Origin: Pempheris klunzingeri
Taxonomy: Eukaryota > Chordata > Actinopteri > Acropomatiformes > Pempheridae
Direction of reading: 5' to 3'
Length of the DNA stretch: 64,000 nt
NCBI RefSeq assembly: GCF_042242105.1
Contig: NC_092015.1
Span: forward strand, 14,401,535 to 14,465,534
The notes under the pieces were generated by a model. The model did no database searches. It saw nothing but the letters and a program-made list of their open reading frames with translations, and was not told the DNA's origin. Each line of letters opens with the position of its first letter. Positions within the stretch are counted from its first letter, which is position 1. This document shows, one piece after another, positions 50,070 to 61,976 of the stretch. Position numbers and translations under genes: made by a program.

Positions 50070-51619
50070 ATCCAAGGCTCCTGTAGTGTTTGCTAACAAA
50101 GTCTGCAAGCAGTTTAAGGGGGCAATTATTCTCAAACATTACTCAGTGTTAATGCCTTATTCTGTACTAATTGCACAAATAGAAAACCCCATAACTGCAC
50201 CTTGGCAATGCTCACAATTGTATAACTTTACAGCTTTGTGTTTCCTCTGTGGAGCAACATGGAGGAATAGGTATTTCACCATGAATTATCAGGCAAGGTT
50301 GCTGCCTTATCTTTATTCAAATAAGACCTCTATATCCTTGGAAATGCTGCAACATACTATCAAGTTTGCCCCCCCCACACACACACTGATGTGACAAACA
50401 GGATTTTGCCACACTTTGGTATGTACTTGGCAGCTCTCCAAGCAATAGACAGATTTTACGCTCTCTTGTGGGAGAGCTTGGTAGTGCAGCAGAAGTTTGT
50501 CTTCTTCATTTCCTGATTTGAAAGTGTTGCTCATGTGGAGCTGTGAAGCTCCTTGAGACATTGATGTGTGATACTGGACTTCACAAATCTTCCAGACTTC
50601 ATTTTACTGGACTTCTGACACAGATCTTCATAATGTTTCTGTAAACACTGACAGGTTGTGACCCCACAGAGGTGCCACCAGGGTGAGGTGGTGGGTTCAT
50701 GAGCAACATTATTATTATATTAATCACAGTATACCCATTTAATCATTTAAAAAACAGGTAAACTGCTTCTCCTCTCTCTGGATTTTGCTCCTCCATCCCT
50801 CTCTGTGGAATCGCTGGGCATATGGTGGGGTGCTTCTCTTGGATGACAGGTTTGTGTTGCTATAGTTACAGCCTTTTACATCATATCTGTGAGTTTAAAG
50901 AAAAAAGAACAAAGTGTGATTTATTTTCATCACTGCACCCCTGTCTGTAATTATAATCTAAAAGAGGTTTGGACTGACTATAATCATGATTTGGGGATTT
51001 AAAGTTTTGTCCTTGTCCTCACCTCTGGTCATTTTTCTCACCACTGAGGGAAGAGAGAACAGTAATCCATCCAACCTGTTGGAGAGGTAACACTTTGACA
51101 ATGGTGTGTGTTGTAACTTAGGCTATGTGTCAGAGTGACTCATAATGCTTACGTCACACCGCCTACACCTTTTGCTACTGCTCCACTTATGCATGTCTAG
51201 GTGCATTTGTCTGTGTGTACATGTGCACGCATATCTGAATTTGCTGCACGCACATTGTAGCGTGGGAAATCAAATGCGCCAGTTTGCTGAACCGCATGCA
51301 CTCACGTCTTCAGGAACAGGTTCAAACAGTCCTGCTAGCAGGAGGTACACCCTGGTCTCCATCATACAGTATTTAGCCCTGCTGGAAACCTGTCACTGAT
51401 GGATTAGTTCCACTTTAAGCAAGTCATGCTCTATTTCTGGAAAGTACAGTCATGGATTTCCTGGGGAGGAGCCATTCCCTGTGTAAAAGCCATTCATTCA
51501 TATACATAACGCATGGGGGAGGGCTCCTTCCATGACGCACAACATACACGCACATAGCATAATGTTTATGAATGTGTAAACCTTTTGTGCGTCTGCTGTG
51601 GAAAAGAGGCTCAGAGAGA

Positions 51620-51663
51620 ACAAGAGAGAGAGAGAGAGAAAGAGAGAGAGAGGGAGGAGGAGA
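51620..51663. repeat. GA-rich simple repeat
   Basis: An imperfect GAGAGA tract from about 51620 with AAAG and GGAGGAGG interruptions. It is low complexity. Confidence 0.8.
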
Positions 51664-52141
51664 GGCAGAGTGAAAAAATCCTTCTTTCTCTCCCTGTTAG
51701 ATTGACATGTAAAGCTGACCCAGCAGATGTAAAAGGAAGGAAACATGCAATAAGAGCAATTTCAGGGTCATTATCTCAGGCTGTGAGACATACTCGTCTA
51801 CATTTATTTAATTACAACAACATTATTTTACAGTCTTAAAATAATTACAGTTAAAATTAACAGCTTGATCAGCTACAACATTAAAATACTAAATACATGT
51901 TAAATCGCAGATGGATATAATCCAGCTTTCACTGACAGAGGCTTTGTTTCCTCATTAGTAGTGAGTTTTTCTAATTGTACTTCATGAATGATTTTGTTTT
52001 TCTTCATGGGGGCAGCGTAACAAACTTGACCACAACATTGACATATTTCATTTTTGATATTTGATAAATAGGGATGTCCTTTAATTTAAACCAAATGTTT
52101 AGCATGAAACGGAAACAAAAAAATGAACTAAAATCAATTAA

Positions 52142-52637
52142 TAAAGCTGATATGTCAGATTATGTCCAGCAGACACCAGTAGAACAACAACATTAATTTG
52201 AAGTCATGTTTCTGTCGACCTGATGAATGTAAGTCACATTTCACTGTCCTTTTAGCTCTGTTTTTGGTCTCCACCAACTCAAAAGGGAAAGATCGGCCTC
52301 TTTAGCTGCTAAGTGCTCCACAATGTTCACTAGCTGGTTGCTGACTTTGTCTGTCTGCCGTTTAGTGCTGAGCAGGTACTATGCTGTGGGTTTATCAGAT
52401 GTTTTTCAGTGAAAACACCCGCTGGCTGTGGATGGACACAAAGTTGATGAGAACACTTAGTGTACAGGCCATGAAACCAAATCAGTGAGCTGGAAGATGG
52501 TAAAATTGCTGTAAAGCTGAGAAGAACGACAGAGTCAGGTGATAATTCTCTGTAGAATTTAAGAGCATCCCCTTTCACATACAAGGCGTGATTTTTTCAT
52601 TGTAATAAATTTTTAAAAAATGACTTGTGCAGTTTTA
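52142..52637 (+). mobile_element. MITE family M1, copy 2 (496 bp, longer form)
   Basis: Ends are TAAAGCTGAT at 52142 and TGCAGTTTTA at 52628-52637, decayed versions of the ends at 37023/37293. The interior TTTTGGTCTCCACCAACTC, TTTAGCTGCTAAGTGCTCCA and GTTTAGTGCTGAGCAGGTA aligns with copy 1, and an extra roughly 200 bp (CACCCGCTGGCTGTGG onward) is absent there. Confidence 0.65.
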
Positions 52638-53579
52638 AAGGACACTTTGAACACATTTTGGGACATTTTTCTACATGACTGACGCACATACATACACAGA
52701 TTAACACATTGGCACCATGTCACTAAATATACCCATAGATCTCCCCTTTATCTGAGTAGGAGTGTGTATTTCTCAGGTTGAGCTGAGATGGTTGGACTAG
52801 ATTGGTTGGTCTCTGGCCACTCCCACGGAGACACTCACACTCACACACTCGTGACACACAGCTGGTACGGTTAATTTAGCCACCGTGCACACTTGCATTC
52901 TCAGCTAAAGACAAATGCACAGATATTTTGCTCACTTTCAGCCCCACCCTGTTCCTGCGCACACACCAGGAGCACAGTTACTAAGGGAGTGCCCCCTTGA
53001 GAAACTCACCCACAGGCTGTACCCTCAGCTGGAAATATGGATCACACACAAATACACACACGCTCCTACATGCACATGCCAGTATTGTGCATCACAGAAT
53101 TCCTAACATCTCTAGTGGAGGCAGTTTGCCAGAGGTTTCATCTGTTCTGACTTTGGAAGGAAAACTTCCAGGCTACTGATGCTTTCCAATGCTCCTAACA
53201 CTAATGATGACATGCCTCGCTTGAAAAATCTTTTATTGAATCAGCTTGAACTTTTTTGATCATTTACTGGTTTGGAATACCCTGGCCGAGCTATTCCACA
53301 TTTTTCACTTTGCTCATTTTGGTCTGGGAAGGCCATGGATACTGGAAATAGTTAGAAACAGATGTGATGTTAATAAGTCTGATGCTCTACAACAGATGAC
53401 TGACAGTTTCTCGATGAACATGGACTGAACTTAATCAACTATCTAGTGGTTATTTGGAAACTAAAACTGAAGCAAGTCCACACTAGTAGTTTGCTACGTG
53501 AGCTTTGGCTTTAGCGAACCGTACATCATTAGGTGATTAGGTTTTCTAAGATGTTATGATCACTGACACAAATCTTGAG

Positions 53580-54070
53580 TAACAAACGTTCTCTCAGGAC
53601 ACTTTTTATAAAGAGCAAGTCAAGACGAAACTCTTTAATTAAGAGAGACCCAGCAATTCACAGATTCAAAATTAAGGATTCGAGAATCCCCACATGAGCA
53701 TGAACAAGGCGGAAATGTCGAGGAAAAAGTCATGTTTAACAGGGTGAAACCTCGAACACAACCTGGCTCAGAGGTGGGCGGCTTTCTGTCTGGGGCCATG
53801 CTGGGTGTGGGCGGGAGAGAGAGAGGGAGAGGGAGAGGGAGACAGGGATGGGGGGAAAGAGATCACAGCAACAACAACATCTAGTCCTATCTAATATCTA
53901 GTCCAAGGCCCGAGCCAGCCCTAAACTATAAGCTTTATCAAAAAGGTTTTAAGCCTACTCTCAAACGTAGAGAGGGTGTCTGTCTCCCAGACCCAAAGTG
54001 GAAGACGGTTCCACAGCAGAAGAGCCTGATAGTTGAAAGCTCAGCCTGCCACACCACTTTTGGAAACAAT
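53580..54070 (-). mobile_element. Teleost retroposon fragment, family R2 copy 2
   Basis: ACTCTTTAATTAAGAGAGA and GGATTC.AGAATCC.CACATGAGCA blocks match the reverse complement of 25725-25790. Further along, AAACTATAAGCTTTATCAAA and GTGGAAGACGGTTCCACAGC are hallmarks of a very common teleost element. It includes a GAGAGG simple repeat at about 53815-53850. It is a fragment with no usable reading frame. Confidence 0.6.
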
Positions 54071-55201
54071 AGTAAGTCAGTAAGTTAATACAGTACTTGG
54101 AGCTCTTTAAGATATGAGCTGTTTGTTTGGGTTTGTGATGAACCACAAACTAAGTTTTAGAAACAGTAACAGAACTCCCTTCCTCTCAACCATCGTTGGT
54201 GCATGCAAACTAAAATGTTTTTGTTACTGAAAGTCTCCCAGAAATACATTCATGTTGATGTATGTCATGGCTGTGACACTAAATACCATCCAGCGTTTAA
54301 TACAATTCAGCACTAATTACACCAACAGCTGTCAACAATTTTACCCATTCTGTACCAATGAAATAATGATAAGTGTGAGGTGCACAAATGTGTACTATCA
54401 AATGATCAAAATGTCAACAATAGTTATTTGCATTTTCTCCACTTCCAATTTCCATCTTTCTGATGCATCTGCAGTCATATGAGGCAGAGCATTAATACAG
54501 TAAGTGAGTGGCACATTCAAATCTGTCCACATCAACTAGATAGAGTAAAAGAATAAATATTCAGGCTTCGCCGTGCTGTGTTCATAAGGACAAGTGACAA
54601 AAAATGATGAATGAGAACAATAAAAGTTACCCTTTTTTACTGTTCGACTCCACCAGATTAGGAAGTGAAATTGTTAAGATTTCCAGTCCATCCCTCATAT
54701 TTCCTCCAAAGACTTGAAAAGGATAAGTGAGATGGCAGCAGTTCAATCAAGCCAGTCATATCCTCCAGGCTCATGGGATTTCATATTTGGATCTTCTATT
54801 TAACTTTTTAAACTGTGTGTGTCTTATTTATCAAAGCAACCAAAATGGAGGAAAGCTGTACGCAGAAAATTCAGTCATAGATTACAGATGTCTGTGGAAT
54901 TTCAACAATCATCTGCTCGCCTGAGCTCCTGGCAATGTGTCTGCTAAGTTATGGTTAACTGAGAGCACTGGGGTTATTATTATTTAAATGCATCCACGTC
55001 ATTTTATCTATAGTGTTCATCACAAGATCATACAGGTGTCTGTGATGTTGTTTATAACCCTTTTAATGTTCTACTAGCACATATTTCCAAGCTTAAATTT
55101 CCTTGTAGGCCACAGATCTGAGAGGATTGCATAACAAATGGCAGCCTCCCAACCATGTCTTACAAAGTTCTGCAGTGAATCAACAAGACAAAGATGATTT
55201 T

Positions 55202-55211
55202 TTTTTTTTTA
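55202..55211. repeat. Short T-run
   Basis: A T homopolymer of about 13 spanning the end of one line and the start of the next near 55199-55211, followed by AAATATATGG. No function is inferred. Confidence 0.5.
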
Positions 55212-55551
55212 AATATATGGTTGTATTAACAGAGGAACAACTATAACAGAATAGACATTTAACCCTGCATAATACATATCCATTAGTGTTTCCTTATTTA
55301 ACCAACAGGGAAAAGACCCAAACTAGGCCATGCAGAGATATCCGCTAAAATCTCTCTTCCCTGTGTAAATCCAGTCTATTCGTGCGGTACAACACAGGGC
55401 TGACGTGTGCACAGCAGACTATTGGCCACAGGCACAGGCATAAAAGGTCAGAGGTTAAGAGTCACTGTTCTCTTAACCACTGAGAGAGAGGACTTTTGAC
55501 CTTGCAGTTCCCCTTCTGGCCAACAGGGGTAATAATTGATAGCTCATTATG

Positions 55552-55555
<4 letters not shown>

Positions 55556-55622
<67 letters not shown>
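55556..55622. repeat. (TG)n microsatellite
   Basis: About 33 uninterrupted TG units. Confidence 0.96.
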
Positions 55623-55627
<5 letters not shown>

Positions 55628-56230
55628 AGCTGTCCAGACTTGCTAAATTCTCAGGAACAGCCAGCACCGGAGTCCTGTGAAGTCTTGCAGTGGGTTATGA
55701 CAGGCGAGAAGTTTCTGCAGTGACACATTAGCTCAGATTCCCAAGGTGCGCACATCAGTTGCTGCTCTTAGATTACTCACACGTTTTTACTTAATGCAGT
55801 CTCTCTAGAGGGAAATTAAAACTACATAGCGCACTAACTGATTATTTCCTCTTGCATTCTGTAATCTTTCAGCACAAGGATGTGTATTGTTTCTCTCTGA
55901 TATTCATGGCTCTGTCCTAATCCCCGCTCTCGTCAGAGCTGCTGGCCTTTGGCTCTGCGGCTCTTCCCAGCCACAGCCTCCCCCTGCGCGGGCCCCTGCC
56001 GTCCTGCTCTGTGCCTGGCCCCGACCTTTAGCTACATACCAGAGCACATAGCACCCAGGACACAGGGCAAATGCACACGACACATAAACACACTCATACA
56101 GTACATACCAGCTCCCTGTTTCTTATGCACTCGCGAATGCGAAGGTGTCCTCTGTGACACGGGAAGTACTGGATCTGCATCTGCCATGTGCAGCAAGAAG
56201 GGTTCAGATAGAGAACGTGAATACATACAA

Positions 56231-56232
<2 letters not shown>

Positions 56233-56284
<52 letters not shown>
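56233..56284. repeat. (AC)n microsatellite
   Basis: 26 AC units followed by three CTCA units. Confidence 0.96.
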
Positions 56285-56288
<4 letters not shown>

Positions 56289-56585
56289 TCACTCACGGCA
56301 TGGTCGCTGACACAGCCACCTTCACAGTTCACACAATCACATGCGCTGGGTTACCCAGGTTTACCAGCTGGCTGTGGAGGAATATTCTGGGATAGAACTG
56401 GTGATGGATAAATGATAAACATCCCACGCACGCACTTATACATAAATAAATAAATGTATAATAACGAATTGCAAAACGATTACATTAGATCACAGTTCTC
56501 AAAAATGGATGAAGCTCCTTCACAAGTAAAAGCACAAATTCTCTGTTGAAATAACACTATACATTATATTACATCTTCTCTTTAA

Positions 56586-56778
56586 ATGCTTTGGTGCTTT
56601 TGATTCTTTAGGTGCAACCTTAAAGGAATATTTTAGTGATTTAATTATGAACGTTCCTATAAATGGGGGACATACAGAAAAAATAGCTGCAATCAGTGCA
56701 GCAAAGGCCTTGGTATCCTGGTTTTTAGTCTGCAAAGCAGCCCACCTTGAAATAATCCTATTAAAAGCACCAAAGCAT
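56586..56778. repeat. Perfect 16 bp inverted repeat flanking 161 bp
   Basis: ATGCTTTGGTGCTTTT at 56586-56601 is the exact reverse complement of AAAAGCACCAAAGCAT at 56763-56778. The loop has no clear open frame of interest. It could be a MITE whose ends are these repeats or a foldback element; no target duplication is evident. Confidence 0.65.
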
Positions 56779-58905
56779 CTTCTTTTAGCCTCCTTAACCC
56801 ACGACCCTCCTCAAGGGCAGAGTTGTGGGTCAAGAGGTTAATCTAGAGAACGCATATCCAGTTGGCTGTAAGCTGTTAGGGGTGTCAGTAGTAATTGAAA
56901 GTACAGTTTTGATGAGACACTGCCAAAGACTAGACACATCCTCCTGCGCCCATGCTGCGAGCTAATAGAGCTGATTGACCTAACCGACCCCGCAGCCTTG
57001 CACAGATCTGTGCAAACCGAATCCTACTGTTTGCTTTCAACAAGGGCTCATGCCTCTATTAGGACATCCAGATCTCTCTCCACCACCTGCACGACAAACC
57101 AAAGCTTTGATGCTCATTTTCGATCAGCTGATGAAAAGAAAAGCTATAAAGTCGCTTTCTTTTGTAGCACCTCTCTCCCGTGTGTTATACAGTAACTATC
57201 CACAGCATCACTTTCCTAACCAATGTCTCTGTACAAATTATTAAACAGAAAAGAGACGAGTTGCAGCTAGTCTATTGGACTGTTAACTTATTGGATAGTT
57301 TTCTATTTCCATCTGCCATGACCTCTCTTATGATTTTACCCTTGACTTCACAGTCAATATGCAATCTGCCCAAATGGCAGGTTTGTCGCTGCTGTGTCAC
57401 ATTCAAAATGAACAAATTAAAATAGTTAAATGATGTGTGCCGCAGTTGTTATGAAACCTGCTGCAGAAGCGTTAATATTCTGTTGTCAGCCAGTTTGATT
57501 ACCTTAATGGAATTGCTCTGGCTCATGGTGTCAGTGTCCCTTGTGTTATTGTCTGTCCCTTTCTGGGTTTTAGTCCAGAACTAAATGCCATGACGTCATC
57601 CGATTTTAAAAATCCTACCTGTGCCGCTGTCGCTCCTCATTGTTTAAAATAGTCCTGCGCTGTGACCAAGCAAGGTGACGCTGTCGTATTGACCTTTTCT
57701 GCCGGGCCAGTGGGGATATGAGAGGGGGTAGTGAGATATTGAATGTGATTGAAGTGCAGCCAACAGAGAGCGACAGGATCGACAGCAGTATTTCCCCCAA
57801 CAAGCTGGTCTAATCTGTTGGTTGGACCAGGTCAAGGGATTAAATGGGTGATGTTCAGCAGCCGTCCTGTCTGACCTCAATACACTTTACCTGGCCTGGT
57901 CCTTAAGACAAATCATCTACCTGTTTAGAAGCAGATGGATAAAGATTCAAAAAGACGCAGCAGCTCTGCAACAATGTGTGATAGTATGACATAAAACTTA
58001 GAAAAGGTCCAGTTGGGGGTGCAGTAATATATTCTATCTATTCTTTTGATTAATGTACACTGTTTATTTCATGGATAAATAAAAACTTACGTCAGTTTAT
58101 CCCCCTGTAGCAACCCAGCAACTTGGCACTCAGCTTTGCACACAAAATGTGGACTACTACTCCCTAAAATCAAGTGAATCATAGTAGTAACGGTTATTAA
58201 TTTTAAACTCTAAGCCATTGTTGTCCTTACAGAGACACTACGTGTTTGACTTAGGTGGTAAAAACAACATGAGAAATGGTTAACTTGTACTTGTGCAACA
58301 TGTAGATTGACCTCTGCTCAATTCAGTTTGATTTTAACTTCCCTCCTTGAGGCGCACCATATACCTTTAAAAGGGAACGAGGCTGTATTGCTTTGGAGCT
58401 CTGGAGCTTTACCAAGTTATGTGAATAATGCATCGATCCCAGCCGTACAGTATCACAGTCCACTGTTACAATCTGCATGACTGAACACAAACCCAGTGAA
58501 CTTGGAAGTCTCTGTTAACACTCCCGGGAGGGATCATCCACCCAGAAGCCCCATTTCAAACGCAATGTCATTTCCTAGCCAAGGACAACCACTGACACAG
58601 GCAGTCGCTTTGCTGGGGAACCTGATGGTGAGCATGGCCTTGTGGGGGATGGCAGCATCTGAGGGGCTTTAATATGGACCATGTGCTCTCAGAGGGCAGG
58701 ATGGGGCTGCGCTGGTCCTGGTCTTCATGAGCAACTATTGACAATTTCCTCAAGTATGCGTGAGATGCACACAGAGAGGAACACTCCCAGATACAAACAC
58801 ACGCTCACGCACACACTTTTTCCATCTGAGTGAGGTTGTCGCATGCAGCTAAAATCAAAGGTCAGCCTCACATGGTGAACAGACACACAACACTTGTATG
58901 CACGC

Positions 58906-58952
58906 TCTGTCTGTCTGTCTCTCTGTCGGCCTGCCTGCCTGCCTGCCTGTCT
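58906..58952. repeat. CTGT/CTGC tetranucleotide repeat
   Basis: Imperfect CTGT units pass into GCCT/CTGC units. This is a simple-sequence tract. Confidence 0.85.
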
Positions 58953-59317
58953 ATTTATGTCTTTCTATGTAAGTAAAAAAGAAAGAAAATGCTGGTCAAA
59001 GCCATGTTTCTTGTTCGCTGAACCTCCCTGCTTAAAACACCCAAAAGCTGCCTCTGGTCATGGGCATGGAGCCAAAAGATAACACCAGAGGATGAGTTCA
59101 GCTTCCACTTTCTCACTTGAGCAAAATTAGAGGAAGCTTGGAGTTGGCCTATATTCACTAATTCAATAAAAAGAAAAAGAAAAAACTTAAAGGATTTCAA
59201 TATCTTTACAATACTGTATGTTTATCTATCTATCTCTTAAGTTAGTGTTAGTGTATATTTGTAGTATATCTATATATATAATATTTGAATATATATATAT
59301 ATAGTTTCTCCATATAT

Positions 59318-59323
59318 TTTATT
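59318..59323 (-). terminator. Candidate poly(A) signal of the unidentified gene
   Basis: TTTATT on the plus strand reads AATAAA on the gene strand, 173 nt beyond the TAA stop. It sits in an AT-alternating stretch, so a chance match is possible. Confidence 0.4.
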
Positions 59324-59495
59324 ACAACAATCTTTCTCTCAATACAGAAATATCTCTCTTGTATCTTTACAATAAATCTGAAGCTTAACATAAAGCCTGG
59401 AAACAGCTTGGATGGCTCTGTCTAAGGGTGAAAAATATGCCCACCAGCATTTCGTAAGCTCACTAATTAGCACATTATATTGGTTTTACAGGGGT

Positions 59496-59608
59496 TTATG
59501 TGGTGGACCATTTCTTGGCTGGGTACAGTGACTTCCTGGAGTCATAACCATGAGGTTGCCAGGCAACCAGCAGAGACTCCATGACGGCATCAATCTTGTG
59601 ATCTGAAT
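59496..59608 (-). CDS. Terminal coding exon of an unidentified minus-strand gene
   Basis: A TTCTTGTCCAG acceptor precedes 113 nt that stay open in one frame: SDHKIDAVMESLLVAWQPHG then YDSRKSLYPAKKWSTT and TAA at 59498-59496. A canonical poly(A) signal follows about 170 nt downstream. The composition looks like real protein (mixed charge, W, Y, no low complexity), and the first codon is split, so an upstream exon ending in one base is needed. I do not recognise the family. Nothing suggests a signal or membrane segment in this piece. Confidence 0.55.
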
Positions 59609-59733
59609 CTGGACAAGAAAACGAATAAGCATATTTCCCAAATCATCAAAACTACGTCTAAACATATACTCAGGTTACAGTAACCTGCTGAACCTAGTAA
59701 TAGGAGGGTGAGTGGAAAAGTATGGCAGGATGC

Positions 59734-59791
<58 letters not shown>
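59734..59791. repeat. (GT)n microsatellite with TATA interruption
   Basis: About 28 units of GT/TG broken once by ATAT, just upstream of the terminal exon on the minus strand. Confidence 0.93.
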
Positions 59792-59792
<1 letters not shown>

Positions 59793-61933
59793 ACGGTATG
59801 CACGCTTGTATGTCAAGCTGAACTGTATCCAAAAAAGAGCCAACGTTTGTACGTCTGTAAGCGCTAATAAGCGACGGTAGCTTGGAAATCCTAGACATCC
59901 CCACGTTCACCAGCCTCTCTCTCTTACAAGGGATTAAGTTGTCAGGTTACATTGAACTCTGAGCGCCCTCCACCCAGACAAAACCGTCTTAAGGTGCAGA
60001 CCGTGCAGTTATTTATAACTCTGTTGGGTAAGCTTCCAATCTCCACAGCCCACTCCAGCACGTAGACATGTATGGGCCTCTGAGCTCTGCTTTTAATGTG
60101 GACTCGAGGGGGAACACGTAACAGTGGTTACGTGTGTGAGAGTGCTGTCGTTCATCCTGTAATGTAAATGTATGTTATACAGCATCTATGTGTTTCGGTC
60201 TGTTTAACCATCGGCCATTTAACACGATTGTATGACCACTACTGGTCAGACTTTCCAAAGACTTACATAATGGGCCTTCACTGAAGAGCACCAGACTGAC
60301 AAGAGCACCTTTACTGACGTCACCACACACACACACACACGGACACACACATGGTGAATTAAGAGTGCAGGGTGCAGGCAGCACATTGCAGACACACAAT
60401 ACCGGTCCTCTTTCCTTTTGTTACACTATCCTGCGTCCCACTCTCACTGCCTTTCCTACTTTCTCTTTCGCCTCACAGCCCACCTATCTGGAACTATCAT
60501 CTATTTTGGGAGCTTGGTGCCGGCCAAGTATCGGCTGCAATGTGTAGAACACATCACGGTTAGAGGCCCTTTTGAGACAGGATGCGTTCTGGCTTAATCA
60601 CAAAATAAGTGTGTGTAGGCTACTTTGTATAATCTCTCAATCCCTGGCTGCATGCTGGTTTCAAATCTGATATGAAACCTTTTTGTGACGAAGTTAGTGA
60701 AATTTGTATCTTCGATTCAGCTTTAGAGAACTATTACATGCGGACATGAGGGGTTAAAAGGCAGGTTTCCGGTGAAAATCCGCGCTGAACTCATTTGTCT
60801 TTCTCTGACTCGTCTCTGATTGGATTTTCACCTGTGTGTTTCCACGTTCAAACCATTCATGAAAAAAATCAAACAAGATTACTTTGCCTTAGGTTTATGC
60901 AAAGGCTGAGCAATTTTTGCAGAGATGGGTGCTGGTAATGTGCTCGTTACAATATAGGTCATCAAATGATTCATGGTTCTGTCCATTACACAGTTAAATA
61001 TGACAAAAACCTCCAAAGGCAGCAATGACCATTTCAATAAATTGCTTTATTCATTGTTCATCTATCAAAGCTGCGCAGCTCCCCATAAAACAGCTACATG
61101 AGAAAAAACAGAAGACCATGGCGACAAAGTCCCCACATTTAAACTAAGACTGTACAACCGCCAACAAAGACAGCATGAGGAAAGCCAGATCTCAACACAT
61201 TTCAGCTGCCGACATTTCTACAATTACTCTTCAACTCCCATGAACCAGTTGCTGACATTTTTGTGCATTTCACAGTTTTTGCTAAATCAAGCGCATGAAT
61301 ACTCCTATTAAATCAATGTGTTTATTTCAAAACAGAGAAAGCCTCTGGAGTCTGTCCATTCATGCATGATTACACTGAGCACTTTTTATTTATGGTAATA
61401 TAACTTTATGTATCATGTAGAAACAAGCTGAGATAAGCGCTGCTGTCGGGCTGTAGACCAGAACAACATTTTTGTGAATAATTCATATTTTCAGTGATTT
61501 ACAAGCATACATAGCTTTTAAAGGAAAATCACTTTACATATAATTAGGCTGTGATATATTCTTATTTCTGACAGCCATATCTGTGTGTACAAATAGTGAA
61601 ACAATATCTTTTACAACCTTGAACTGTTCTAAATCAACATTTTCAACGATTATCACTGAGGGTTTGTACATTTTAACGAGTGCCCATGTCATTTTTTCTT
61701 GTTATTTAGGGTTCCTGGCAGCTTTATACTTTGTTAAATTGACTAAATGAGAAGTCAGACTTTTAGCTGACTTCTATACCATAACATTTGGAGTAAAGAC
61801 AGTTTAAAGGGTGATAAACAAAGGCAAAATGAATGAAATGAAATGAAGAAAATTGCGCTGAACCAAAATGAACCTGACGCCATACATTTAAGCATTTTAG
61901 CTGGCACTTACATCTCTGCTATCACTTGCTTAC

Positions 61934-61976
61934 CTTGCCCACCGGGATCGAGGTAGGACTTCTTCTTTGCGTTCCT
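61934..61976 (-). CDS. Possible penultimate exon of the unidentified gene
   Basis: Ending at a strong donor (CAAG|GTAAGC), this stretch reads RNAKKKSYLDPGGQ and leaves one base, G, which joins AT of the exon at 59608 to make D in phase. The acceptor side is less certain: AACAG before 61976 is the nearest AG and has a modest pyrimidine tract, though TGACTCAC upstream could serve as a branch point. The joined peptide would be PGGQDSDHKIDAVMES. The phase match is the main support. Confidence 0.4.

Noticed and set aside
57615..58753. Moderately GC-rich stretches considered as exons
   Set aside because: Frames are short and interrupted on both strands, and no acceptor/donor pair gives an extended open reading.
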